Assembly: GCA_964408805.1 (NCBI GenBank)
Contig: CAYPAV010000012.1
Location: 74,459-138,458 of the forward strand
Direction of reading: 5' to 3'
DNA length: 64,000 bases
Source: CAYPAV01 sp964408805
Lineage (GTDB): Bacteria; Pseudomonadota; Alphaproteobacteria; UBA8366
Of the stretch, positions 9,000 to 17,457 are shown in pieces. The notes under the pieces were generated by a model. The model was not told where the DNA came from, did no database searches, and saw only the letters and a program-made list of their open reading frames with translations. Numbering within the stretch: position 1 is the first letter of the stretch; every line of letters starts with the position of its first letter. The translations under genes were made by a program, and so were the position numbers.

Positions 9000-9475
9000 A
9001 TGACGACGGTTCGAAAACCAGCGATCCTACTGGGATTGATTCTCCTGGCGACGTCCTGCGCCTCGGACGCCCAATATAACGCGGCGATCTTGAAACTCGA
9101 CGACGCCTGGAAGCACGAGAACGACCGCACGCTCGCAAAACTGGGCGGCGGCGCTATGAGATCGAGCCGCGCCGTGCCTTCGTCGCCGCACGCGAGGCGG
9201 CACGGCGGATCGGGCTGGTCGCCGAGCGGCAGAATCTCGAGACCGGCTATCTTTTCCTGACCGCCAGCGCGCCGACCCCGCTCACGATGGCGGAATGGAA
9301 ACAGGTTCAAACGACGGACACCCCGGAGATGCGCTCCCTCATCGCCGAAGAAGTCGGCCTGTTGAGCTGGTTTGCGACCCTGGATCCCTCGGCGAAAGAT
9401 GTTCTGGTGAACGTCTACGTGACCGCCCGAGAAAACGGGTCGGAACTCGCGATCGGCCTGCGCCTTCGGGACTGA
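9000..9475 (+). pseudogene. lipoprotein reading frame with a one-base frameshift
   Basis: The ATG at 9000, preceded by GGGAGGGG, opens a lipoprotein signal (hydrophobic core LLGLILLAT then SC, a plausible lipobox) and a short mature region ending near KLG. After about position 9143, in the GGGCGGCGGC tract, the coding pattern continues only in the -1 frame: EIEPRRAFVAAREAARRIGL, then YLFLTASAPTPLTMAEWKQV, down to AIGLRLRD and a TGA at 9473. The composite resembles uncharacterised proteobacterial lipoproteins. Beyond the TGA the same frame stays open and coding-like (AVRIGLTKFWRSFETEIAR) straight into the caspase-like domain. The whole 9000-10462 stretch may therefore be one broken gene. Confidence 0.6.
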
Positions 9476-9682
9476 AAGAAAGCCGCGAGCCGCATCAGAC
9501 GCAGTCAGGCCCCGCCCTCCGCGGTCCGGATCGGCCTGACGAAATTCTGGCGCTCATTCGAAACCGAAATCGCACGGAAGACATCGGACTCGATTTATCG
9601 TCTCGCCGGTACGGACGCCAAGGGCAAGAACCCAGCGGCGACCATCCCGGCATCGCGAATACCGGCGTGGAATCCGGACGGG

Positions 9683-10462
9683 GTGGCCGTCATCATCGGC
9701 AACAAGCGCTACGGCGGAAGCGTTCCGGCAGCGGAATTCGCCCATGAAGACGCGGAGGCATTCAAGAAATTCGTCATCCATGGGCTTGGATTCCACTCGA
9801 ACAACGTGATCGATCTTCGCGATGCAACCCAAGGCGACATGGCGACCGTACTCGGCAAGGAAGACGTTCCGAAAGGAAAGCTTTGGCGATGGCTGCGCCC
9901 CGGCGAATCGGATGTCGTCGTTTTCTATTCGGGACACGGCATCTTGGACCCGAAGGACGGCCGGCGCTATCTACTGCCGGTTGACGCGGACCCCAAGTCG
10001 CCCGCCGTAGCCGGTTTTCCTCTGCGACGGCTTTACGCCAACTTGGCGCGCCTCAAATCTCGCTCCGTTTCGGTTTTCCTCGAAACCGGATTTTCGGGCC
10101 TGACTCCCAATGGGCGTCTGAACCGGAACACCACTGAACGCCCGAATAAACCGACCAAGATACAGACTGGTGAAATCGTCACATTTTCCGCCGCCGGCGA
10201 CGATCAAATCGCGAATTGGGACTCGACCGTCCGGCGTGGCCTATTCACCAATCATCTCCTGCAGGGACTCCGCGGCATCGCCGACCGGCCGCCCTATGGC
10301 GACGAAGACGGCACGGTGACGGCGAAAGAGGCAAAGGCCTACCTCGATCGAGAATTGAGTTACGCCGCCCGGCGCGGATTCGGACGGGAACAGACCGCCG
10401 CGGTCACCGGTAACCTCGAGACCCCCCTCATCGAACTCGGCCAAGCCGTCGAGCAGAAATAA
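9683..10462 (+). CDS. caspase-like (C14) domain protein lacking the catalytic cysteine
   Basis: 259 residues counted from a GTG at 9683, the only canonical start codon in the open frame since the TGA at 9473. That start falls inside the first strand of the domain (AVIIGNKRY), so the original protein was longer. The His motif is intact (FYSGHG, H85), but the cysteine loop, normally DxCFSG, reads ETGFSG with Gly at residue 136. A degenerate EF-hand-like DEDGTVTAKE follows. By family knowledge such a protein cannot be a cysteine protease; it could be a pseudo-enzyme or scaffold, or a decaying gene. Compare the intact caspase at 59156-61132. Confidence 0.7.
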   Translation: MAVIIGNKRYGGSVPAAEFAHEDAEAFKKFVIHGLGFHSNNVIDLRDATQGDMATVLGKEDVPKGKLWRWLRPGESDVVVFYSGHGILDPKDGRRYLLPVDADPKSPAVAGFPLRRLYANLARLKSRSVSVFLETGFSGLTPNGRLNRNTTERPNKPTKIQTGEIVTFSAAGDDQIANWDSTVRRGLFTNHLLQGLRGIADRPPYGDEDGTVTAKEAKAYLDRELSYAARRGFGREQTAAVTGNLETPLIELGQAVEQK

Positions 10463-10495
10463 TCGACAGACCGCCGAGGCGGCCCGAAACCACGA

Positions 10496-12301
10496 TTAAT
10501 CTTCGAGAGCGTCGCGTAAAGCCGATGCAAGCGCGTCTTTTAGATAGGGCTTGGCAAGGATCGGCCCAATTTCACTCGCGCCCTTGCCCGCAATGATCTC
10601 CTCATCGGCATGCCCAGAGGTAAGAAGAACTCTTAAATCGGCGTAACGTTCCTTGGCCCGATGGGCCAATTCGACGCCGTTCATCCCACCCGACATAACG
10701 ATATCCGTGAACAACAGGTCGATATCGGGATGATCATTCAGCCTAGCGAGTGCGTCCGGCCCATTTCCCGCTTCCAAGACTTGATATCCGAGGTGTTCCA
10801 TAAGAGCCGTCACCGCGACACGAACCATGTCGTTGTCATCGACGACGAGAATTTTTTCCGTACCTTTGGCACCATCGTTCCCGCCGGCCGCGTCGAAGGC
10901 TTCCGAAGCGGCTTCGTCCACGCCTGCGACGGGCAGGTAGATTCTCACGGTCGTGCCCCGTCCCACGGTACTATCGATTTCGACATGGCCGCCTGATTGA
11001 TTGACGAATCCATATACGATACTGAGTCCAAGGCCGGTTCCCTTGCCGGGCTCCTTTGTCGTGAAAAACGGCTCGAACGCCTGATCGACCGTCTTCGGGG
11101 TCATTCCGCTGCCATTGTCCGTGATGGCCAACATGACAAATTGGCCGGCCGCGACACCTTCGTGTGTCGCGATATCGTCGGCGGCGAGATAAACGTTGCT
11201 CGTTTCAATCGTCAAATCGCCGCCCCCCGGCATTGCATCGCGCGCATTGATGGCGAGGTTTAGGATCGCGCTTTCAAGCTGCCCCGGGTCGACCGAACAC
11301 GTCCGGAGATCCTCGACAGGCTGAACCGAGAGCTTTATTCCCCCGCCGATCGCTTGGCGCAAGAGGTCGCTCAACCCGTCGATCAACACATTGAGGTCGA
11401 TACTTCTCGGTTCCAGCGGTTGCTGCCTGGAAAATGCAAGTAAGCGCTGGATGAGATCGCCGCCGCGCTGGGCGGCGGTCTTCATGCCGTCGGTGAAAAC
11501 ATGAAGCGCGGGGTCGGATAGCCGCTCGGACAATAGTTCCGCATTCGCGTGAATTACGGTCAGGAGATTGTTGAAGTCGTGGGCCATCCCGCCGGTGAGC
11601 TGGCCCACCGCTTCCATTTTTTGCGCCTGCCGCAAGCTTTCCTCGGCATTGCGCTGTTCGCTCACATCGTAGGAGATCGTGCCGACGCCGATCGGCTCGC
11701 CGGCACTGCCGAAAACAGGGAATTTGCTGGCGACGATTCTATGAACTTCACCGTCGGCAAAGGGAGCTTCATATTCCGCGACATTGGATTTTCTGGACTG
11801 CAGGGCTTCGCGGTCATGCGCAATGTATTGATCGGCGAATTCGTTTTGAAAAACCTCATGCGAGGTCTTGCCTTCGACTTCGGCAGCGGAAACGCCGTAC
11901 CATTCCTCGAAGCGCTTGTTGACGATGCGAAATTTTCCGTCGAGATCCTTCAGGAATATCGCCCCCGGGGAATTCTCAACGATGCTCCGAAACCGCTCTT
12001 CACTCTCGCGCAAGGCATCCGCGGCCCGATTGCGCTCGGTGACGTCCGCCATGATCGTCCCGACCAACTCCGGCGTGCCGCCAGGCCCAGGGATCGGAAA
12101 TTTAGTTGCCGAAATGATGCGGACCCTGCCATCGGGATCAAGAACCTCTACCTCCCGCTCCATAATTCGACCTGATTCCAGCACATTCCGATCGTGATCC
12201 GAAAAGCTATCGGCATTTTCGGTCGAAAACATATCGTGCGTCGACTTGCCGACGGTCTCCTTGACAGACTTGCCGGTCCTTTCCGAAAACGCCTTGTTCA
12301 C
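10496..12301 (-). CDS. hybrid sensor histidine kinase (PAS-PAS-HisKA-HATPase-REC), truncated at N-terminus
   Basis: A 601-residue kinase in order: a PAS domain missing its first strands (residues 1-90), a full PAS (about 100-215), HisKA with GGMAHDFNNLL (phospho-acceptor H241), HATPase with N-box NLAINARDAM, DNGSGM and GKGTGLGLS, and a C-terminal receiver with acidic VVDDND and phospho-Asp in LLFTDIVM. No membrane segment, so cytoplasmic sensing. The GTG start at 12301 overlaps the TGA of the upstream fragment as GTGA. The first PAS begins mid-domain (NKAFSERTGKS), and the upstream frame ends mid-PAS, so an internal deletion probably split one gene. Confidence 0.88.
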   Translation of the reverse strand: MNKAFSERTGKSVKETVGKSTHDMFSTENADSFSDHDRNVLESGRIMEREVEVLDPDGRVRIISATKFPIPGPGGTPELVGTIMADVTERNRAADALRESEERFRSIVENSPGAIFLKDLDGKFRIVNKRFEEWYGVSAAEVEGKTSHEVFQNEFADQYIAHDREALQSRKSNVAEYEAPFADGEVHRIVASKFPVFGSAGEPIGVGTISYDVSEQRNAEESLRQAQKMEAVGQLTGGMAHDFNNLLTVIHANAELLSERLSDPALHVFTDGMKTAAQRGGDLIQRLLAFSRQQPLEPRSIDLNVLIDGLSDLLRQAIGGGIKLSVQPVEDLRTCSVDPGQLESAILNLAINARDAMPGGGDLTIETSNVYLAADDIATHEGVAAGQFVMLAITDNGSGMTPKTVDQAFEPFFTTKEPGKGTGLGLSIVYGFVNQSGGHVEIDSTVGRGTTVRIYLPVAGVDEAASEAFDAAGGNDGAKGTEKILVVDDNDMVRVAVTALMEHLGYQVLEAGNGPDALARLNDHPDIDLLFTDIVMSGGMNGVELAHRAKERYADLRVLLTSGHADEEIIAGKGASEIGPILAKPYLKDALASALRDALED

Positions 12302-12732
12302 CAGGACAGAGTATTCAGGAATCGCACGGTTTCCCCGGCAAGTGCCCGTTGGAGCGGTTTTCGCGCCGTCTCGTAGGCCGTCTCCCCGACGGCCTCCCTC
12401 AGTGTCTTTCCCGTGATCACGTCGGGCGGCATTCCCAGTTCCGCGTAGCGGCCACTCATGAAGCGGAACCGCTCCTCGGTGTCGATGTAGGATATCGCGG
12501 CGGGCACATTGTCGAGGATCAGCCGCAGGTGCTGTTCTCGATCCTCCAAGGTTCTTTCCGCCCGCTCCCTTTCCCTGGTCTCGGCTTCGAGTTCCGACGC
12601 ACTTTCCTCGGCATCGGGACGCGAACCGGCATCATCCATCGAAGCGATGCGCAGTTGGCGCTCCAAATCCTCGACACGGCTTTGAAGCCGCTCCTGTTCC
12701 GCGATGAGTTCGGCTTTTGTCTTGGTCGCCAC
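12298..12732 (-). CDS. coiled-coil plus partial PAS fragment, N-terminal part of the split histidine kinase
   Basis: 144 residues from a GTG with GGAAG upstream. Residues 5-65 are a charged heptad-like coiled coil rich in Glu and Arg, then a PAS domain starts at LILDNVPAAISYIDTEERF and breaks off after GETVRF with a few unrelated residues. The missing second half of this PAS and the missing first strands of the next PAS imply loss of part of a PAS-PAS tandem together with a frame change. Translation could still be coupled to the kinase through the GTGA overlap, giving two polypeptides. Fragment of a broken gene is the simpler reading. Confidence 0.65.
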   Translation of the reverse strand: MATKTKAELIAEQERLQSRVEDLERQLRIASMDDAGSRPDAEESASELEAETRERERAERTLEDREQHLRLILDNVPAAISYIDTEERFRFMSGRYAELGMPPDVITGKTLREAVGETAYETARKPLQRALAGETVRFLNTLSW

Positions 12733-12840
12733 GGGCGATCTTCCGTTTTCCCAGTTGTCCGGATCGATAAGGTAGAACCTTCGACCTACCTGGGTATAGG
12801 GAGAACGTTGCTAAATTTTCGTTAAATTTTTGTTCGCCTA

Positions 12841-13212
12841 TCAGTCGCCGCGAAGAGCATCCCGAAGATCGTTCAATGCAAACGGCTTCGGCAAAGTAGT
12901 TACCGACAGGCCAAAGGCCCGCGCAAGCCGATCGGCGTATTCGAGGTAGTTCTCGCGAAATCCGCTGAGCACGACGATTTTGGATTTGCAGTTCTGCTCC
13001 GCGAGAAAGCGAAGCAATTCGATACCGTCCTTCCCTGGCATAACGATATCGAGGCAAATTATCGTTGGCGCAAAAGTCGAATAGTTTGCCTCGAATCAAC
13101 TCGAATTCGTCACGACCTCGACTTCGAAGCCGAGTTCCTCTCCAACCGTGGAAATGGCGGTCGCGATTCCAGGATCATCATCGACGATCAAAAGGCGTCC
13201 CGATTTTGTCAT
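12841..13212 (-). pseudogene. single-domain response regulator interrupted by an in-frame TGA
   Basis: Reading from the ATG at 13212 gives the start of a receiver domain (RLLIVDDDPGIATAIS, the acidic pair present) for 38 residues. A TGA at 13096-13098 then interrupts, and the same frame continues as FEANYSTFAPTIICLDIVMPG with the phospho-Asp, SGF in the Thr/Ser position and the LPKPF lysine motif, ending at 12841. Without the stop it would be a 123-residue CheY-like protein. It is co-directional with and just upstream of the hybrid kinase, so it was probably its partner. Reads need checking before calling it dead. Confidence 0.75.
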
Positions 13213-13613
13213 TATAATTCTAAACAGCCCAGACAGTCTTCAATCGTCGCGACCCCTTCAAAGCCCGATTACAGGTCGCGTCAAAACACAATATGATACC
13301 ACCGGGTTAGCGATAGGAAAGATCGGATTTACGCCGTCCAAGTATATTTCCCCGGCATAGCCGCGGTAGATTTTTTCGTCCCGATCCGGCCCACCCTCCA
13401 GATCGCTTCTATTGTCTGAAATGACCGGGATATGCTCTAGAGATCGAAGAAGACGGTTTCGCCTTCGATCTGCATCCGGATCTCGAGGCGATAGACGACG
13501 CCGTCCGACGCCTCCTCCCGTGCGGCGACCAAGGTTGCTCACCGCGTCAAGCGCGACGATCGTGATATATACAAGAATCCATGGGTTGATCGAATGACGG
13601 CGAGGCAAGGACT
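13213..13613. other. intergenic region, possible gene remnant
   Basis: A 401-base gap between the broken receiver and the TauD gene. On the minus strand a 33-codon frame at 13437-13538 has a coding-like composition (REEASDGVVYRLEIRMQIEG) but is bounded by stops and has no good ATG, so it may be the end of a lost gene. A longer minus-strand frame across 13258-13608 has low-complexity arginine-rich sequence and no family resemblance. No RNA gene or repeat is visible. Confidence 0.4.
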
Positions 13614-14468
13614 ATGAGCGGAAATGAATTCGAACTTCGGCCGACCGGGGGCGGCGTCGGCGCCTTTGTCGACGGTGTCGATCTCTCGGAAAAACCGTCG
13701 AAAAGTCGGACGGCCGCGCTGCGAAAGGCGGTCGGTGAGTACGGTGTCCTCTTTTTTCGCGAGCAGGACCTCTCGCCGGAGAGACATATCGCCCTCGCCG
13801 AGAGGTTCGGCGCGATCAACGTCAATCGGTTCTTCGCCGCGGTCGACGGCTATCCCGCGATCGCCCAGGTAAGCAAGGAGCCGGACCAAAAGGCAAACAT
13901 CGGCGGCGGCTGGCATACCGATCATACCTATGACGAGGCCCCGGCGATGGGTTCGATCCTGGTCGCGCGGGAAACCCCGCCCCAGGGCGGCGACACGCTG
14001 TTCGCCAGCATGTACAGCGCCTACGACGCGCTTTCGGAGGGACTGAAACAGAGCCTGGAGGGATTGAATGCCCTTCATTCGAGCCGGCACGCCTTCGGCC
14101 CCAACGCGACCTACAAGCAGGAACGGCGGGACGTCGTCGGGCGGCTTGGCAATGAGGAAGCGGCGACCCAGGATTCGATCCATCCGGTCGTCATCCGTCA
14201 CCCGATCAGCGGGCACAAGGCTCTCTTCGTCAATCCCGCCTTTACCACCGGGATCGAAGGCTGGAGCACGCAGGAGAGCGCACCCTTCCTCGAGATGCTC
14301 TACGCCCAGGCGCGGCGGCCCGAACACGCCTACCGATTTCAATGGGCGCCGGGCTCGGTCGCCTTTTGGGACAACCGGGCGACTTGGCATTATGCGCTGA
14401 ACGACTATCACGGCGACCGGCGCCTGATGCACCGGATCACCATCGAAGGCGACCGCCTCGCCGACTAG
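13614..14468 (+). CDS. TauD/TfdA family Fe(II)/2-oxoglutarate dioxygenase
   Basis: A 284-residue non-haem iron dioxygenase. The facial triad is visible: HxD in GGWHTDHTYDE and the distal His in RRLMHRITIEGD, with the 2-oxoglutarate-binding Arg in the same segment. N-terminal GVLFFREQDLSPERHIALAERFG is typical. The family hydroxylates and cleaves substrates such as taurine, alkyl sulfates or chlorophenoxy acids; this substrate is unknown. It is convergent with the deacylase operon (4-base gap), so may share its catabolic theme. A second family member lies at 25794. Confidence 0.92.
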   Translation: MSGNEFELRPTGGGVGAFVDGVDLSEKPSKSRTAALRKAVGEYGVLFFREQDLSPERHIALAERFGAINVNRFFAAVDGYPAIAQVSKEPDQKANIGGGWHTDHTYDEAPAMGSILVARETPPQGGDTLFASMYSAYDALSEGLKQSLEGLNALHSSRHAFGPNATYKQERRDVVGRLGNEEAATQDSIHPVVIRHPISGHKALFVNPAFTTGIEGWSTQESAPFLEMLYAQARRPEHAYRFQWAPGSVAFWDNRATWHYALNDYHGDRRLMHRITIEGDRLAD

Positions 14469-14472
14469 AGCC

Positions 14473-16074
14473 CTAGTTCAAGACGGCATCCCGCCGCCGC
14501 AGCAGGCGGCCCGGCAAAGCGTCCGTGTGTTCGCCCCGATCGATCACCACTTCGCCGTTGACGATCACTGTCTCGATCCCAGCCGGGTATTGGTGGGGAT
14601 CGTCGTAGGTCGACCGGTCGAGGATCGCCTCGGCGTCGAACAGCACCACATCGGCCGCGGATCCCTCCCGAAGCGTCCCGCGATCGGCCATGCCGAGCGC
14701 CGCCGCGGCCCCGCCGGTCATCTTGTGGATCGCCTGGGGGAGCGACAGCAGGCCGAGATCACGGGCATACCGGCCAATCAACCGCGGAAAGGTGCCGTAG
14801 AGCCGAGGATGGGGCTTCCCCTGGCCGGTTACGCCGTATGGGGCCACGCATGGCCCGTCCGATCCAACCAGCGCCATGGGGTCGGACGTGATCCGACGGA
14901 CATCCGCTTCCGACATGCAGCGCACCAAAATGCGCGTGGCCCCCTTGTCCGCGATGATGATGTCGAAGATGGTGTCGAGCGGGTCACAGTTCCGTTGTTC
15001 GGCGATCTGCTCGATCGTCTCCCCGGGCTCGGCCACGCCGTTCGGCGAAATCGCGATCCGGATATCGGCCCAGGATTCGATGCGGCCGAAGTTATTGAAC
15101 CCGACCTCGGCGATCTTCTGGCGCACGCGCGAACGCGAATAGGGATCGGCGAGCCGCTCCAGCATCGCCTCCATGCCGCCCTCCTGCAGCCAGGTCGGCA
15201 ACAGGAAGCGCAGCGGGTTGGTGCCCCAATCATAGGGGTATTGATCGCAGTGGACGTCGACGCCTCGGCCGCGCGCCGCCTCGACCGTCCCCAACAGTTT
15301 GTCCGCCTCGCCCCAATTGTCGGTGCCGGAGAGTTTCATATGGGCGAGTTGAACGTGAATCCCGCATTGTTCGCCGACATCGATCGCTTCCGCTACCGCC
15401 TCGTGCACGCCATGGGATTCATCGCGTACATGGGAGGAATATCGCGCCCCATGGGTTTTCAAGACGCTGCCAAGGGCGTGCAATTCCTCGGCTTCGCTAT
15501 AGCAGCCCGGTGCGGTGAAAAGACCGGACGAGAGCCCGAGCGCCCCCGCCTGGAGGCCCTCCTCCAACATCTCCTGCATATGGCGAAGTTCGCTCTCCGC
15601 CGGTGAGCGGTCTTCCATACCCATCGCCATCAAGCGCAAGGTGTTATGGCCGACCTGCATCACCGTGTTCACCGCGATCGCCGGCCAGGCATCCATGTAG
15701 CTCGCGAAATCGGTCTCCTCGAAGGGGAGCCAAGGGGCGCTTCCGGAAAGATAATCCCGTAGCGCCTCGACCCTGCCCGGCAGGGCCGGCGCCACCGAGA
15801 AGCCGCAATTCCCGACCACCTCGGTCGTCACCCCCTGGCGGATCTTGGCTTCGGCCTTCGGGTTGAGCGGCAGCGTGAAGTCGGAATGGGTGTGGATGTC
15901 GATGAAGCCGGGTGCCACGACGAAACCATCCGCGTCGATCACGCGGTCGGCACTTTCCGTCCGGTTCTCCTCGATTGCCGCGATGCGGCCGTCCCGGATC
16001 GCAACATCCGCCCGACGCGCGGGACCACCCGTGCCGTCGACGATCTCGCCGCCTCGAAGAAGGATGTCGTCCAT
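14473..16074 (-). CDS. N-acyl-D-amino-acid deacylase family amidohydrolase
   Basis: A 533-residue amidohydrolase of the D-aminoacylase type, which hydrolyses N-acyl-D-amino acids to the D-amino acid and fatty acid or acetate. It opens with a small beta-sandwich (LLRGGEIVDGTGGPARRADV), then metal motif GFIDIHTHSD, the Cys-containing VVGNCGFS, SSHVRDE and catalytic Asp in LVGSDGPCVAP. The C-terminal strand returns to the sandwich (VIVNGEVVIDRGEHT). Last gene of a six-gene minus-strand operon; a paralogue is at 17458-19161. Length and motif order match the family. Confidence 0.9.
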   Translation of the reverse strand: MDDILLRGGEIVDGTGGPARRADVAIRDGRIAAIEENRTESADRVIDADGFVVAPGFIDIHTHSDFTLPLNPKAEAKIRQGVTTEVVGNCGFSVAPALPGRVEALRDYLSGSAPWLPFEETDFASYMDAWPAIAVNTVMQVGHNTLRLMAMGMEDRSPAESELRHMQEMLEEGLQAGALGLSSGLFTAPGCYSEAEELHALGSVLKTHGARYSSHVRDESHGVHEAVAEAIDVGEQCGIHVQLAHMKLSGTDNWGEADKLLGTVEAARGRGVDVHCDQYPYDWGTNPLRFLLPTWLQEGGMEAMLERLADPYSRSRVRQKIAEVGFNNFGRIESWADIRIAISPNGVAEPGETIEQIAEQRNCDPLDTIFDIIIADKGATRILVRCMSEADVRRITSDPMALVGSDGPCVAPYGVTGQGKPHPRLYGTFPRLIGRYARDLGLLSLPQAIHKMTGGAAAALGMADRGTLREGSAADVVLFDAEAILDRSTYDDPHQYPAGIETVIVNGEVVIDRGEHTDALPGRLLRRRDAVLN

Positions 16075-16086
16075 CGGATCGCCCGG

Positions 16087-16860
16087 TTAACGCGCCGTCA
16101 TGCCGCCATCGATCACCAGTTCGGAACCGGTCACCCAGGCCGCATCGTCGGAGGCCAGATAAAGGCAGCCCTTGGCGATATCGTTCGGCGTGCCGAAGCG
16201 GCCGAGCGGGGTCTGGTCGAGGCGCGGCTTCGAAAGCTCGGCGTCGTTATGGACGATCTCCGTCATCGGCGAGGTCACGAACCCCGGATGGACCGAGTTC
16301 ACCCGAATACCTTCGGAGGCGTATTGCATCGCCGCCGATTTGGTAAAGAGGCGCACCGACCCCTTGGAGGCGTGATAGGCCGCGTTATGAGGCGAGCCGA
16401 CGAGACCGTAAATGGAGGAGATATTTATGATCGAGCCGCCGCCGGCCTTCCGCATCTCGGGGATTGCGTGCTTGGTGCCGAGGAAGATACCGGTCGAATT
16501 GACGTTCATCACGGCGTTCCAGTTCTCAAGCTCTGCTTCCTCGACCTTCGGCGTGGCCGTGGTGGGGCCGAGACGGCCCGAGATACCGGCCGCATTGACC
16601 AGCACGTCGAGCCGGCCGAATCGCTCGATCGTCTCCTTCACCACCGCCACCCATTCGAATTCTTGCGTCGTATCGAGATGAAGATAAGCGGCGCGATCGC
16701 CGATATCGTCGGCGGTCTGGCGGCCGAGATTATCGTTCACGTCGGCAATCATGACTTGGCCGCCTTCGGCGATGAAAACGCGCGAGGTCTCCGCCCCGAT
16801 GCCGGAGGCGCCGCCGGTTACCAGCGCTACCTTGCCTTCCATCCGGTTGCCGTCTGCCAT
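16087..16860 (-). CDS. short-chain dehydrogenase/reductase
   Basis: A 257-residue classical SDR: TGGASGIGAE in the N-terminal Rossmann loop, Asp in VMIADVND suggesting NAD(H), NAAG, INISSIYG and the YHASK active site. A GGGAGGAG ribosome site precedes the ATG. It lies 12 bases upstream of the deacylase and 22 bases downstream of the cupin gene, so it is co-transcribed. In this operon it could oxidise a hydroxy acid released by deacylation (inference). Confidence 0.91.
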   Translation of the reverse strand: MADGNRMEGKVALVTGGASGIGAETSRVFIAEGGQVMIADVNDNLGRQTADDIGDRAAYLHLDTTQEFEWVAVVKETIERFGRLDVLVNAAGISGRLGPTTATPKVEEAELENWNAVMNVNSTGIFLGTKHAIPEMRKAGGGSIINISSIYGLVGSPHNAAYHASKGSVRLFTKSAAMQYASEGIRVNSVHPGFVTSPMTEIVHNDAELSKPRLDQTPLGRFGTPNDIAKGCLYLASDDAAWVTGSELVIDGGMTAR

Positions 16861-16882
16861 TTTCCATCTCCTCCCTTGCGGC

Positions 16883-17401
16883 TCAATCGCCGAAGAACAC
16901 GCCGTCCTTGAAGATCACCGGTTGAGTCCGGTTCTCCTTGGTGTCGCCGACCAGCGGCTTGCCGTCCACGCCCAGGCGGTCGTCCTTCGCCTGCCCCTGG
17001 AAGTTCGGCGTGCCGACGCGGAGCATGACCAGACACTCGTCCTCGCTGGTCGCGTTGAAGCGGTAGAACTTGCCCTTCGGCATCATGAAGCCTTGATTGG
17101 CCTCAAGGTCCAGGGTCTCCCCGTCCGGCCCGTAGAACCGGGCGCTTCCCTGCAGGAGCACGAAGACGTGGTCCTCGTCGATATGGGTGTGGAGTTCGTT
17201 CTCGCCGCCGGACGCATAGACCTTGAGACGGACCGAAAGATCTTCGGTCGCCGCCAGAACCGTGTCGGTCCGGCCCTGATCCAGCATCTGAGCCTTCATG
17301 CTGAAGGGAACCGGATTGTTGGTCTCCGTCGCCGCGATCTGGTCGTCGGCGATCGCCTTTGCGGACAATGAGGGTTTATTCATCGTGACAACGTCGTTCA
17401 T
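16883..17401 (-). CDS. cupin domain protein
   Basis: A 172-residue single-domain cupin. The conserved metal-site motif is HTHIDEDHVFVLLQGSARF with later GFMMPKGKFYRFNA; the second motif lacks the usual final His, which is a Tyr-Arg here, so metal binding may be altered. GGAGAAAA precedes the ATG. Fourth gene of the deacylase operon. Cupins span dioxygenases, isomerases and sensors; no specific function can be assigned. Confidence 0.82.
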   Translation of the reverse strand: MNDVVTMNKPSLSAKAIADDQIAATETNNPVPFSMKAQMLDQGRTDTVLAATEDLSVRLKVYASGGENELHTHIDEDHVFVLLQGSARFYGPDGETLDLEANQGFMMPKGKFYRFNATSEDECLVMLRVGTPNFQGQAKDDRLGVDGKPLVGDTKENRTQPVIFKDGVFFGD

Positions 17402-17457
17402 CTAATTTTCTCCAGTTGGCGCGGCCGCGGCCGCGCGATTCCTATTCCGTCACATGC

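Noticed and set aside
9135..9155. Programmed -1 frameshift in the lipoprotein gene
   Set aside because: GCAAAACTGGGCGGC has no proper slippery heptamer with a downstream structure, and the same gene also holds a stop and a lost catalytic residue.
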